From a virus: a stretch of DNA of 64,000 nt. The notes beneath the pieces are model-generated. The model was not told the DNA's origin, did no database searches, and saw only the letters and a program-made list of their open reading frames with translations. This document shows, in pieces, positions 6,184-13,319 of the stretch (the first letter of the stretch is position 1; every line of letters starts with the position of its first letter). The stretch covers positions 1-64,000 of IMG/VR virus record IMGVR_UViG_3300029787_000005; one strand, given 5' to 3'. A program made the position numbers and the translations under genes.

Positions 6184-6887
6184 TGCAACAGACAGAGGTA
6201 GACGCTACATTTCAGCCATTAGGCGCATTCAATATTCTCCTGGTGAATATGCCAGCAGAATTGGTGAATCTTTTCAACGATTACATAGACGACAACTCAA
6301 AGGAGTTGAATTCCCTGTCAGACAGACTAGTGGGGCAAATACGTCAAAATCCTAAGTCTTCACAGCTAGATATTCCAATTGATGATGAATTTGGTGCTGT
6401 AATGAAGAATTTTCTCAATGGAATGGGTACTTCATACGTAAGACAAGGATATGATGGCGGGGCAACAGCAGAATGTTACGAGTTATGGTCAAATGATTCG
6501 TATGAAGGTGATTATCAACCGCTTCATATGCATGGATCACGCACTCCAGCAGGGCTTTCTGGCTTTGCTTACCTCGAAGTTCCACCTCAAATAGCTGCTG
6601 GACCGCCTGGCCACAGTGTAAATCACAAAAATGCAGCCGGTGAGAGCGATGGTTACACGCAGTTAGTGTGGGGAACCACCAATGCTCAGGACATAATGAT
6701 GATGAAACCGCAAACTTCCACGTTTATCAAGCCTACAAAAGGGCTGTTAGTGATGTTTCCTAACTGGTTATACCACCAAGTCCACCCATTTTTTGGTGAA
6801 GGATGCCGAAGGACGTTTGCATTTAACTGCAAAGTCAATAATTCTCGAGAATTTTTAGAAAAATTTGGTGCTGTAGACGTAATTTAG
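6183..6887 (+). CDS. 2OG-Fe(II) oxygenase (PF13759-like), 234 aa
   Basis: Contains PLHMHGSRTPAGLSGFAYLE (about residue 115), close to the H-x-H plus SGVYY-type motif of the putative 2OG-Fe(II) oxygenase family common in marine T4-like phages. Distal LVMFPNWLYHQVHPF and an Arg in RRTFAFN complete the iron/2OG site. Coupled to the oxygenase upstream by a TAATG overlap. Substrate unknown. The gene ends the operon; a new promoter begins at 6890. Confidence 0.78.
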   Translation: MQQTEVDATFQPLGAFNILLVNMPAELVNLFNDYIDDNSKELNSLSDRLVGQIRQNPKSSQLDIPIDDEFGAVMKNFLNGMGTSYVRQGYDGGATAECYELWSNDSYEGDYQPLHMHGSRTPAGLSGFAYLEVPPQIAAGPPGHSVNHKNAAGESDGYTQLVWGTTNAQDIMMMKPQTSTFIKPTKGLLVMFPNWLYHQVHPFFGEGCRRTFAFNCKVNNSREFLEKFGAVDVI

Positions 6888-6889
6888 TG

Positions 6890-6918
6890 TTGACCCTTTT
6901 TCGTTTTTGATGTATACT
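6890..6918 (+). promoter_or_regulatory. Early promoter
   Basis: -35 TTGACC (6890-6895), 17-nt spacer, -10 TATACT (6913-6918). The segment TGATGTATACTAAGGTAT is identical to that at the 38644 promoter, marking a conserved early promoter class. Followed by a GAGAGAGG ribosome site. Confidence 0.8.
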
Positions 6919-6946
6919 AAGGTATAAACATTGAGAGAGGAAATAC

Positions 6947-7183
6947 ATGATGTTAGGTATGCAGTTTGTTGAGGAAAATGGTGATTTCATTTCTACTAAT
7001 GCGTATGAGACTGTCTTTATTGTAAAAGATATGCTTGGTGATTGGTCAGTTCAGTGTCCTACAAAGATGATTGACGAAATTGGTTTTGTTGATTTTGATA
7101 GTGCTAAGCGTTTTGCTGAGCAGCATGTAGTTCATACCTGGTATCCTGGTGAATTCACAAGTAGCAACCGAGAGCTTTCTTAA
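6947..7183 (+). CDS. Hypothetical early protein, 78 aa
   Basis: Not recognised. Small, acidic and soluble. Preceded by a strong early promoter and a GAGAGAGG site. Its stop overlaps the start of the glycoside-hydrolase-like gene (TAATG), so that enzyme would be transcribed early from the same promoter. Confidence 0.65.
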   Translation: MMLGMQFVEENGDFISTNAYETVFIVKDMLGDWSVQCPTKMIDEIGFVDFDSAKRFAEQHVVHTWYPGEFTSSNRELS

Positions 7184-8352
7184 TGAAAGCTCTGGGTACT
7201 TCCATATCTACTTGGAATAGGTGGGATATGGATACTGATGACCAAGGAGCGCAAGCTCCTCATTGGTATGCTGACTGGGATACACAGTTTCCTGAAGTTA
7301 TAGAGCGTATTGCACAGGATGGATCTAACTCTGTATTGATTCATGTTAACTATACGTTGGATAAAAAGGATTCAACGCTCTCTGAAACAGAGATTACACC
7401 AGACCAAGAGAACATTGAAGATGGATTGCAGGCATCCATCGATGCTGGACTGCAACCTATCCTATATCCTACGATCACATTGCCTGATTGGGGTGGATCT
7501 CAGCTGTGGGACAATGCAGCTGGTGGCCGAGTTACCATAAAAGACCCGGATCAGTGGTTCCAAGACTATACAGAGATCATTACAACCCATGCAGAGCTTG
7601 CCAATAAGTATGATTTACCGTATTTAAGCATTGGTTGTGAGCTTGGAACGATCACAGAAAGCCATGCAGCGCAGTGGAATACGCTGATTGATGGAGTCAA
7701 GGCGATATATGATGGCCCTCTGATGTATTCCAGTCACGTAGATCCACGTTGGAACTCATTTGAGCCTAAGGACTTAGTCTTTTATGACAAAATTGACGTG
7801 ATAGGTTTCAATTTATATCTTGAAACTAACTCTGCGGGTAATGATCTTACCCATATTGTCGAGGCAGCAGGTAAACCTGTGATGATTACTGAATATGGGT
7901 TTGCTGGTCCTAACCAAGATGATGCATTCAAGGCTTTCCTTGATCAATGGAAGGATGAGGATCTTGAGGGTATGTTTGCTTGGGATCTGGCTCCAGCCTT
8001 TGATAAGGATGTTGGCAGTCTGCATTACAACATCTGGGAAACTGAATCTATGGATATCGTAGCTGACGCATACCGAGAAATCAACCTCGATGAGGGCATG
8101 GCTCCAGTGTATAAGTTTGAGAATCTTGCTACTGAGACAGATTTCTTCACGATGAGTGAGGTTGAAGCGCAGATTGTTGCGGATATGGCCCAATTTGAGT
8201 CGCAAGGTATTGGATTCTATGCGCATGAAAGCGAAGGAACCGCAGTTTACCGCCATTTTGACACTACCACAGGAATCCACAGCTATGAATCTGAGATAAA
8301 AAACGATTTTTATGAAGGAATTGCGTATTATTCTGTTGACCTGTTTGCATAA
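7183..8352 (+). CDS. Glycoside-hydrolase-like TIM-barrel protein with C-terminal DUF5648-type domain, 389 aa
   Basis: Residues about 1-290 resemble glycoside hydrolases of the GH5/GH113 type. Candidate catalytic residues are Glu153 (SIGCELGT, end of strand 4) and Glu237 (MITEYGFAG, strand 7), with a Trp-rich active-site strand (MFAWDL) after them. Residues about 300-389 carry VYKFENLATETDFFTMS and AVYRHFDTTTG repeats typical of a DUF5648-like module found on secreted hydrolases. There is no signal peptide. It may cleave or remodel a host or capsule polysaccharide. It lies in an early operon, which is unusual for a virion-bound depolymerase. Confidence 0.7.
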   Translation: MKALGTSISTWNRWDMDTDDQGAQAPHWYADWDTQFPEVIERIAQDGSNSVLIHVNYTLDKKDSTLSETEITPDQENIEDGLQASIDAGLQPILYPTITLPDWGGSQLWDNAAGGRVTIKDPDQWFQDYTEIITTHAELANKYDLPYLSIGCELGTITESHAAQWNTLIDGVKAIYDGPLMYSSHVDPRWNSFEPKDLVFYDKIDVIGFNLYLETNSAGNDLTHIVEAAGKPVMITEYGFAGPNQDDAFKAFLDQWKDEDLEGMFAWDLAPAFDKDVGSLHYNIWETESMDIVADAYREINLDEGMAPVYKFENLATETDFFTMSEVEAQIVADMAQFESQGIGFYAHESEGTAVYRHFDTTTGIHSYESEIKNDFYEGIAYYSVDLFA

Positions 8353-8364
8353 TTATCGTATAAT
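8336..8364 (+). promoter_or_regulatory. Early promoter
   Basis: -35 TTGACC (8336-8341), 17-nt spacer, exact -10 TATAAT (8359-8364). It lies across the stop of the glycoside-hydrolase gene, giving a transcript start near 8371 and a short leader to the ATG at 8390. Confidence 0.8.
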
Positions 8365-8389
8365 AGGGTTAATGATAGAGGAGATAGTA

Positions 8390-8569
8390 ATGAGCAAGAT
8401 GAAAAGCTGGATGATGGATATGGAAGAAGCTGTTGTAGATTGTATCGAGAATGGCGCGTCTTCAATGAGTGATGTTTTAGCTGGAGTGCGAACTGCTGTA
8501 CCAATCTGTGATGACAAATTTGTAATGGAATATGTCAAGACTATCATGGGCCCCGATGAAGCTGACTAG
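8390..8569 (+). CDS. Hypothetical early protein, 59 aa
   Basis: Not recognised. Small helical protein, Met-rich at the N-terminus, with two Cys. ATG 8390 is chosen because GAGGAGAT lies just upstream and the promoter at 8336-8364 excludes earlier starts. Its stop meets the stop of a possible leftward small gene (8570-8692). Confidence 0.65.
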   Translation: MSKMKSWMMDMEEAVVDCIENGASSMSDVLAGVRTAVPICDDKFVMEYVKTIMGPDEAD

Positions 8570-8692
8570 CTAGATTCGCAGCCCCAGTCGAGCGAGCAGC
8601 ATGACGATGCAAAACGCGGTTAAGCCAGTAACGACTATAAACTCAAGTTCTGGTGGGAACGGAGATGCCCTCACAAGAAAGACCTCCACCAC
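8570..8692 (-). CDS. Possible small membrane protein, 40 aa
   Basis: An open frame on the minus strand begins GTG-GTG and encodes a short N-terminus, a P-F-P-P turn and one hydrophobic helix (about residues 18-35) ending in Arg and Leu. The codons are richer in G and C than neighbours. No good ribosome site is visible, so this is tentative. If it is not a gene, 8570-8725 holds no other gene I can support, only a T-rich tract at 8695-8715 that could end rightward transcription. Confidence 0.35.
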   Translation of the reverse strand: MVEVFLVRASPFPPELEFIVVTGLTAFCIVMLLARLGLRI

Positions 8693-8725
8693 TTCATTTT
8701 TTTTGTATTTTTTCCGTTTTTGATG

Positions 8726-8754
8726 TTGACCATAACGCAAATATGTAGGATACT
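8726..8754 (+). promoter_or_regulatory. Early promoter
   Basis: -35 TTGACC (8726-8731), 17-nt spacer, -10 GATACT (8749-8754). Inferred transcript start near 8761, which argues for the ATG at 8782 (GAGAGAG site) as the start of the next gene. Confidence 0.7.
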
Positions 8755-8781
8755 ATAATAATGATGAGAGAGAACACACAT

Positions 8782-9831
8782 ATGGAACATTTCGAGGACT
8801 TGTTATTCGAGTCCTGGGGATTTGAGCTGCTTGAGAAATTCAAGTCTAATGATGTTGAGTATACCCGTAAGTGGGATGGTGCTCCTAGTATCTTCTTTGG
8901 TAAGGATGAGGGTGGATATTGGATTGCTCGTAAGGGCATATTCAACAAGATTCCTCTGAAATATTACAAGCGATCCGACTTCGATGATGATCCTAAGTTT
9001 CCTGAAGATCTGAAGACTGCAATGTGGAACACTCTTGTGTATCTACAGAATGCATATATTGGACCATCCAACATTATGGTTCAAGGTGATCTGATGTTCT
9101 ATGGATCTAACGATACGTGGTCTGCATCTGAAACGATTGGCGGACCAGTTAGAGTGTTCCATCCTAATACTATCCGATATGAAACTACTGTTATTCCTAG
9201 AGCTGCTATCGTTGGCGTTGTATGGCATACAATGTATACAGCTGACGAAGTGATATATGGTGCTAAGGTCAAAGAGATGTTTAGGATTACTGATGAGCTT
9301 TGGATGATCAATGCTCATGATGAAGTATCTGAACCTAAGGATATTGATCTTCCACTTCGTATTGTTAAGTCTGTTGTTGGTCGTTATTCTGATCTGTCTG
9401 ATGAAACAAAATCTCTATATAAGATGTGGAGGAATGCTCAGATCAAAGGTACGATTACAAAGGATGATAACATAACAGACTTTATGTTTGATCGTATGTT
9501 GAAAGAAGTAAATTCTGTTAAGGATGCAGATAAGAAAGCTGAGAAGATTGAGAAGTATCGTTCAATTACAAACGAGCTAACTAATGTAATAACTCGTCTC
9601 AACAATGACTATGAGTTGATGATTGATGCGAAAGAAATGTTGTTAATGGAACTGAACAGACAGCCAACGTCTTTCAAGACGTCAGTTGTATGTGCTGGTG
9701 GTATTTACAGACCAGTTGACCATGAGGGCTATGCAATGTATACTGAAGGATATGCTGCAAAGCTAGTGAACCGAGAAGAGTTTTCTAAGAATAACTTCTC
9801 CGATGACATCTTGAAAGGATGGCAAAAATGA
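8782..9831 (+). CDS. Putative covalent nucleotidyltransferase (RNA/DNA ligase-like), 349 aa
   Basis: The N-terminal third has KWDGAPSIFFG with Lys30, which matches motif I (K-x-D-G) of the ATP-dependent ligase and capping-enzyme superfamily, where the Lys carries AMP. A strand MVQGDLMFYG (about residue 106) fits motif III. Near the C-terminus, TEGYAAKLVNRE fits motifs IV/V, with Lys327 as the motif V lysine. Spacing is longer than in T4 RNA ligases and the middle (about residues 215-295) is a charged helical insert. I therefore infer nick-sealing or another adenylyltransferase activity; it could instead be a degenerate homologue. Starts the long operon 8761-17513. Confidence 0.6.
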   Translation: MEHFEDLLFESWGFELLEKFKSNDVEYTRKWDGAPSIFFGKDEGGYWIARKGIFNKIPLKYYKRSDFDDDPKFPEDLKTAMWNTLVYLQNAYIGPSNIMVQGDLMFYGSNDTWSASETIGGPVRVFHPNTIRYETTVIPRAAIVGVVWHTMYTADEVIYGAKVKEMFRITDELWMINAHDEVSEPKDIDLPLRIVKSVVGRYSDLSDETKSLYKMWRNAQIKGTITKDDNITDFMFDRMLKEVNSVKDADKKAEKIEKYRSITNELTNVITRLNNDYELMIDAKEMLLMELNRQPTSFKTSVVCAGGIYRPVDHEGYAMYTEGYAAKLVNREEFSKNNFSDDILKGWQK

Positions 9832-10418
9832 AAGCAATGTTGATAGTCGCGTTAATGGGATTGGCACAGCCACATCAGGTCGTGTATGATTCAATGGAGC
9901 AGTGTATTGCTTCTAAAGTAGTTGTTGAAAAGCAAGAGATGGTAGAGGGTGCAGCTTGTGTACCACATCAGAATATTGCAAAACAACTAGAAGATCCAAT
10001 GAAGATAATTCTAGGTTTCATGAAGCAAATCAAACAACGACATAAGTGTGAAGATATGCAGAATATGATTCTGTTGGAAGAATGCTTAAAGAAGCCAATC
10101 AAGCTACCTCAAACAATGCATGAGCCTAGTAAGCTACCAGGACCATCTTGGCCTGAAGGAGTAAAGGTTCCTTGTCGTTGTGATATTCTAGCAATACCAT
10201 ATGACTTATGCTTGAAAGGTATTGGTAGAGAAGAGTGCTTTAAAAAAGAAAAGCCTAAGCAATCATCTGAGGCACCTAAGGTTACACTTCCAAAAGTTGT
10301 AGATCCTAAGAACTTTGTATTCAAACGTGAACCAAAGAATCATTGGGAAGATAAGTGGAACTTCTCTGATAACAAACACAGAGAGTATGTTGAGTCGGAG
10401 AGAAAGTTTAAGTGGTAG
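9828..10418 (+). CDS. Secreted Cys-rich hypothetical protein, 196 aa
   Basis: Begins with a short hydrophobic stretch (MKAMLIVALMGLA), probably a signal peptide, so the mature protein would be periplasmic. It has about nine Cys, including CxC (PCRCD), suggesting disulfides or metal binding, and a Lys/Trp-rich C-terminus. ATG 9828 is in an ATGA overlap with the ligase-like gene and has an AAGGA site at good spacing. Function unknown. Confidence 0.55.
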   Translation: MKAMLIVALMGLAQPHQVVYDSMEQCIASKVVVEKQEMVEGAACVPHQNIAKQLEDPMKIILGFMKQIKQRHKCEDMQNMILLEECLKKPIKLPQTMHEPSKLPGPSWPEGVKVPCRCDILAIPYDLCLKGIGREECFKKEKPKQSSEAPKVTLPKVVDPKNFVFKREPKNHWEDKWNFSDNKHREYVESERKFKW

Positions 10419-10885
10419 AGTACCGTCCTTTAAATGAGGATCTAATAACCTCTGATGTCTGCATCCAATGTGGTCGATGTTGTAAGACTACATGGTTGCA
10501 GCCTCGGTGGAATAAAGCTGAACGTAATAGAGAAAAATATGGAGATCGTGTTGACAAGATGCCATATTTGAGAGAAATGTTTAGCCAGAGTACGACTACT
10601 TTTGTTGAAGAGAGAGGTGATACGGCCGCTGTTATAACATGGTGTCCTAATCTGAAACAAGATGCATTTTGCCCAACAAAAGATTGGGATGGTAATCCAA
10701 CCTATAAGTGTAGTATATACAAAAATAGACCTGATGTATGTAGTGCGTACAATTGTTTTACAGCAGCTAATGGTCAAAAGAGAAATCCAGAATACTTTGA
10801 ATTCATAAAAGGATTGATTGAGAGGGTACATGGTACAGATCCATATCAAAGGCGGACGGAAGAGTCAGAGAAGCAAGATAAGTGA
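10412..10885 (+). CDS. YkgJ-family CxxCxxCC protein, 157 aa
   Basis: Has the defining CxxCxxCC motif at residues 17-24 (CIQCGRCC), then further Cys in WCPNL, FCPTK and KCSIYKNRPDVCSAYNC; the C-x-IY-x-x-RP-x-x-C pattern is typical of the family, which is thought to bind zinc or an Fe-S cluster. Function is unknown in bacteria. Starts with GTG overlapping the previous stop. One more metal-binding protein in a phage already rich in iron enzymes. Confidence 0.75.
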   Translation: MVEYRPLNEDLITSDVCIQCGRCCKTTWLQPRWNKAERNREKYGDRVDKMPYLREMFSQSTTTFVEERGDTAAVITWCPNLKQDAFCPTKDWDGNPTYKCSIYKNRPDVCSAYNCFTAANGQKRNPEYFEFIKGLIERVHGTDPYQRRTEESEKQDK

Positions 10886-11273
10886 TGCTATCGTATTTGC
10901 TGCTTACGAGTTATGTCATTGGCGTATGGCTGACAACTTAGAGATAAATGTCGAGCTAAAAAAGATTCATGGCACACCAGTAGGATTCTGTATGTGGGCT
11001 GATGATAATATCAAGCCAAGAGAGTTTGATATTGAGATAGACAAAACACAAAATGATGAAGAGCTTCTTGTTACTGTAATGCATGAGATGGTACATGCAA
11101 GTCAGTATGCAAAAGGTCATCTACGTGAGAGGTTCATGCCACGTCACAGGGTTGTCTGGATGGATGGCAATAAGGTTTACGACAATACTAAATACAAGGA
11201 CTTGCCTTGGGAGCAGGAGGCTTACCAATTGCAAGAAGTATTGTATGAAAATTTTATTGAGAGGAGATGCTAA
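10830..11273 (+). CDS. SprT-like zinc metalloprotease domain, 147 aa
   Basis: Carries HEMVH at residues 85-89, the zinc-binding H-E-x-x-H of metalloproteases, followed by YAKGHL and an acidic-aromatic C-terminus (PWEQEAYQ). The short SprT-like layout resembles Spartan/SprT proteases, which cut DNA-bound proteins, but a target cannot be inferred. ATG 10830 has a GAGAGGG site; the gene overlaps the YkgJ-like gene by 56 bases in another frame. Confidence 0.65.
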   Translation: MVQIHIKGGRKSQRSKISDAIVFAAYELCHWRMADNLEINVELKKIHGTPVGFCMWADDNIKPREFDIEIDKTQNDEELLVTVMHEMVHASQYAKGHLRERFMPRHRVVWMDGNKVYDNTKYKDLPWEQEAYQLQEVLYENFIERRC

Positions 11274-12074
11274 TTGAACGTACCATCTGCTGCCCCTGAA
11301 GGAGCATCCAAACGAAGTGCCAAGGATGTTATGAAGAAGGCATCCACAAAGAATTTATTCAGACATTTTAAAAACAAAACCCCAATACTAGAAGAAGCTA
11401 GAGAGTATCTAGATTCAATTACTGGACCAGAAGGTGATTGGTTTGAAACTGAGCACTGGGATCCAACAAACAAATATGCATTCCATCATGCATACTTTCC
11501 TAAAGAGCTTATGTTCAAATGTCCTCTTTCTACATTCATCTATGAGAGGTTTGGTGAAATCCAACCTTGGATCTTAGGTGTTGGTCCTGGTGTTCAATTT
11601 GAACAGCATGTTGACCAATCCAAAGGTGCATCAATGAACTATGCTATCAGACCTCGTGGTCAAGTTATAACAACATTCAGACACTCAAATTATCATCGTA
11701 GATTCCAACAACAGATAGGTGGTATGGAATATTGTGATGAAGGTGGTGTTGTTCTACTTAATAATATGAAACCTCACAGTGTAATCAACTGGAGTCATGA
11801 ACCATCGTTTACATTTACAATACCGTGCGTATTGAAACGACCAGACTTTGATGATCTATTTGAGGATGGTGTGTATGAGTATCTTGCTAATGTAAAGGAA
11901 GATGGCACATACAGACCAGGGCAAGACTTAAACATGCCTTCAAATGATTCGTTGACTCCACAACATTTAGAGATTATAATATTTAACAAAGTCTTGAAAA
12001 TCTTAGTAGAGGAAGGTGGGTTTGAAATAGATGAACATTTTCGTGGTGGACAAAAATCCAAGAATAGCAGCTAG
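11274..12074 (+). CDS. 2OG-Fe(II) oxygenase-like protein, 266 aa
   Basis: A beta-helix oxygenase pattern is visible: FEQHVDQS supplies H-x-D (about residue 113), and LLNNMKPHSVINWSHEP supplies the distal His (about residue 168). No clear 2OG-binding Arg is obvious after it, so assignment to 2OG dioxygenases rather than cupins is provisional. The start is an unusual TTG at 11274, supported by GAGGAG seven bases upstream and by the lack of any in-frame ATG before residue 19. About 80 C-terminal residues after the core are helical and unassigned. Confidence 0.55.
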   Translation: MNVPSAAPEGASKRSAKDVMKKASTKNLFRHFKNKTPILEEAREYLDSITGPEGDWFETEHWDPTNKYAFHHAYFPKELMFKCPLSTFIYERFGEIQPWILGVGPGVQFEQHVDQSKGASMNYAIRPRGQVITTFRHSNYHRRFQQQIGGMEYCDEGGVVLLNNMKPHSVINWSHEPSFTFTIPCVLKRPDFDDLFEDGVYEYLANVKEDGTYRPGQDLNMPSNDSLTPQHLEIIIFNKVLKILVEEGGFEIDEHFRGGQKSKNSS

Positions 12075-12549
12075 GTCATTATGTGATCAGCATGTTGTTA
12101 AAATGCTTATTGAAAATTGTCAAATGTTGTCAGCAGTATTGGATGTTACTTATTCTGATAAGTATCGTGGTGGTGATGGGGATCCTCACGTCACTCTCGG
12201 GTTGGCTAATTATCCAAAGTCTGTTAGGAAGCACCCTTGTACTTTGTGGCTGATGGAATCTATTAACAATGTTAAGTGGTTGATAGCACATCATAGAGAA
12301 ATGATTATGGAGTATACAAGGCGGTATGGTAAGAACCATAAATATGAAGGTACTCCAATGATCTACGAAGCTCAATTGAAGTACACTGATCTACCTGCTG
12401 TGAAAGGTACACCATTTGTTAATGCTAACACTAACTTCAAACACATTGAGGATACCGTGGAAGCATATAGGACCTGTTACAATATTGAAAAGTCTAAGTT
12501 TGCAAGGTGGAAATATTGTGAGCCACCTAAATGGTATCAGCCAGCTTAG
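12031..12549 (+). CDS. Conserved T4-like phage protein of unknown function, 172 aa
   Basis: Begins MNIFVVDKNPRIAA, with a following DQHVVKMLIENCQMLS helix, HPCTLWLMES and a WL-x(n)-EYTRRYGKNHK segment. I recognise this pattern from proteins of marine T4-like phages but not a biochemical function. The several His, Cys and Lys residues in helices would suit a nucleic-acid enzyme. It overlaps the preceding oxygenase by 44 bases in another frame. Confidence 0.6.
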   Translation: MNIFVVDKNPRIAARSLCDQHVVKMLIENCQMLSAVLDVTYSDKYRGGDGDPHVTLGLANYPKSVRKHPCTLWLMESINNVKWLIAHHREMIMEYTRRYGKNHKYEGTPMIYEAQLKYTDLPAVKGTPFVNANTNFKHIEDTVEAYRTCYNIEKSKFARWKYCEPPKWYQPA

Positions 12550-13319
12550 CGGAGAAAAGATTGAAGAAAATAGATGAAGATGAAGAGGCATGGGTTGCGT
12601 TCCCACACCATAGATGGGTATTCAATAAATTACAAGTAGCATTGAAGTTGGGTTATGCGGCTGGCCCTGCCTGCGTTCCTGTTCAGCATGATGGGATGTA
12701 TATTGTAAGACCAATATACAATTTATATGGTATGAGTGTTGGAGCTAAGAAGCAGTGGCTCCGAATACAAGATGCTGAGGATATAAAAAGCCACAAGTTT
12801 ATGCCCGCAGGACATTTCTGGTGTGAGTTTTTTGAAGGTACTCACTACTCTATTGACTATCGTTGGGTTGAAGATGGTAAAGGTGGCATACATAGTCACT
12901 GGGAACCATTCTGCACGACAATAGGAAAGTGCCATCCAGACCAGATGTGGAAGTTTACACACTGGCAAACTATAGAGAGCTTTCCTCATATTTTACCTAA
13001 CTGGCTAGATGATTTTAGCGACTGTGGTGTTATAAATATTGAGTGGAAGAGAAATGGATCTCCATACAATCATGGTGGATCAGCTTTAGATAATAGGCTG
13101 CTTGAGATTCATTTACGATCTGGTAATGATGTCGTACATGAAGGTCCCGTGGGAACTGAAATGATACCTGTCTGGCAAAGTGATGGTATACGGCTTATAA
13201 AGAAGTATGAAGCACAAGGATGGGTCTACCATAACAACTATATCAAGGGAGAGATATATCACGCAGATGGCCAGATCTCAGATCCAAGAGTTGGTTACTT
13301 AACGAGATGCAAATTGTAA
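12531..13319 (+). CDS. Hypothetical protein, possible ATP-grasp-like fold, 262 aa
   Basis: A segment VPVQHDGMYIVRPIYNLYGMSVGA (split here: VPVQHDGMYIV, then RPIYNLYGMSVGA, about residues 50-72) and a later VINIEWKRNG / RLLEIHLRSGNDV pair resemble ATP-grasp strands, where a late Glu and Asn/Arg bind Mg-ATP. This is weak and no substrate is clear. Many Trp and His. It directly precedes the cobalamin-type radical SAM gene, overlapping it by 13 bases, so a shared pathway is possible. Confidence 0.45.
   Translation: MVSASLAEKRLKKIDEDEEAWVAFPHHRWVFNKLQVALKLGYAAGPACVPVQHDGMYIVRPIYNLYGMSVGAKKQWLRIQDAEDIKSHKFMPAGHFWCEFFEGTHYSIDYRWVEDGKGGIHSHWEPFCTTIGKCHPDQMWKFTHWQTIESFPHILPNWLDDFSDCGVINIEWKRNGSPYNHGGSALDNRLLEIHLRSGNDVVHEGPVGTEMIPVWQSDGIRLIKKYEAQGWVYHNNYIKGEIYHADGQISDPRVGYLTRCKL

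Noticed and set aside
7813-8280. Long leftward frame of 155 codons opposite the glycoside-hydrolase gene
   Set aside because: It is a shadow of the rightward gene, has no ribosome site or promoter, and its composition is not protein-like.
13031-13038. TATAAATA as late promoter before the B12-type radical SAM gene
   Set aside because: It lies in coding sequence 270 bases from the gene. The same motif also occurs inside other genes (28500, 40456, 55799) and is expected by chance in this AT-rich DNA.
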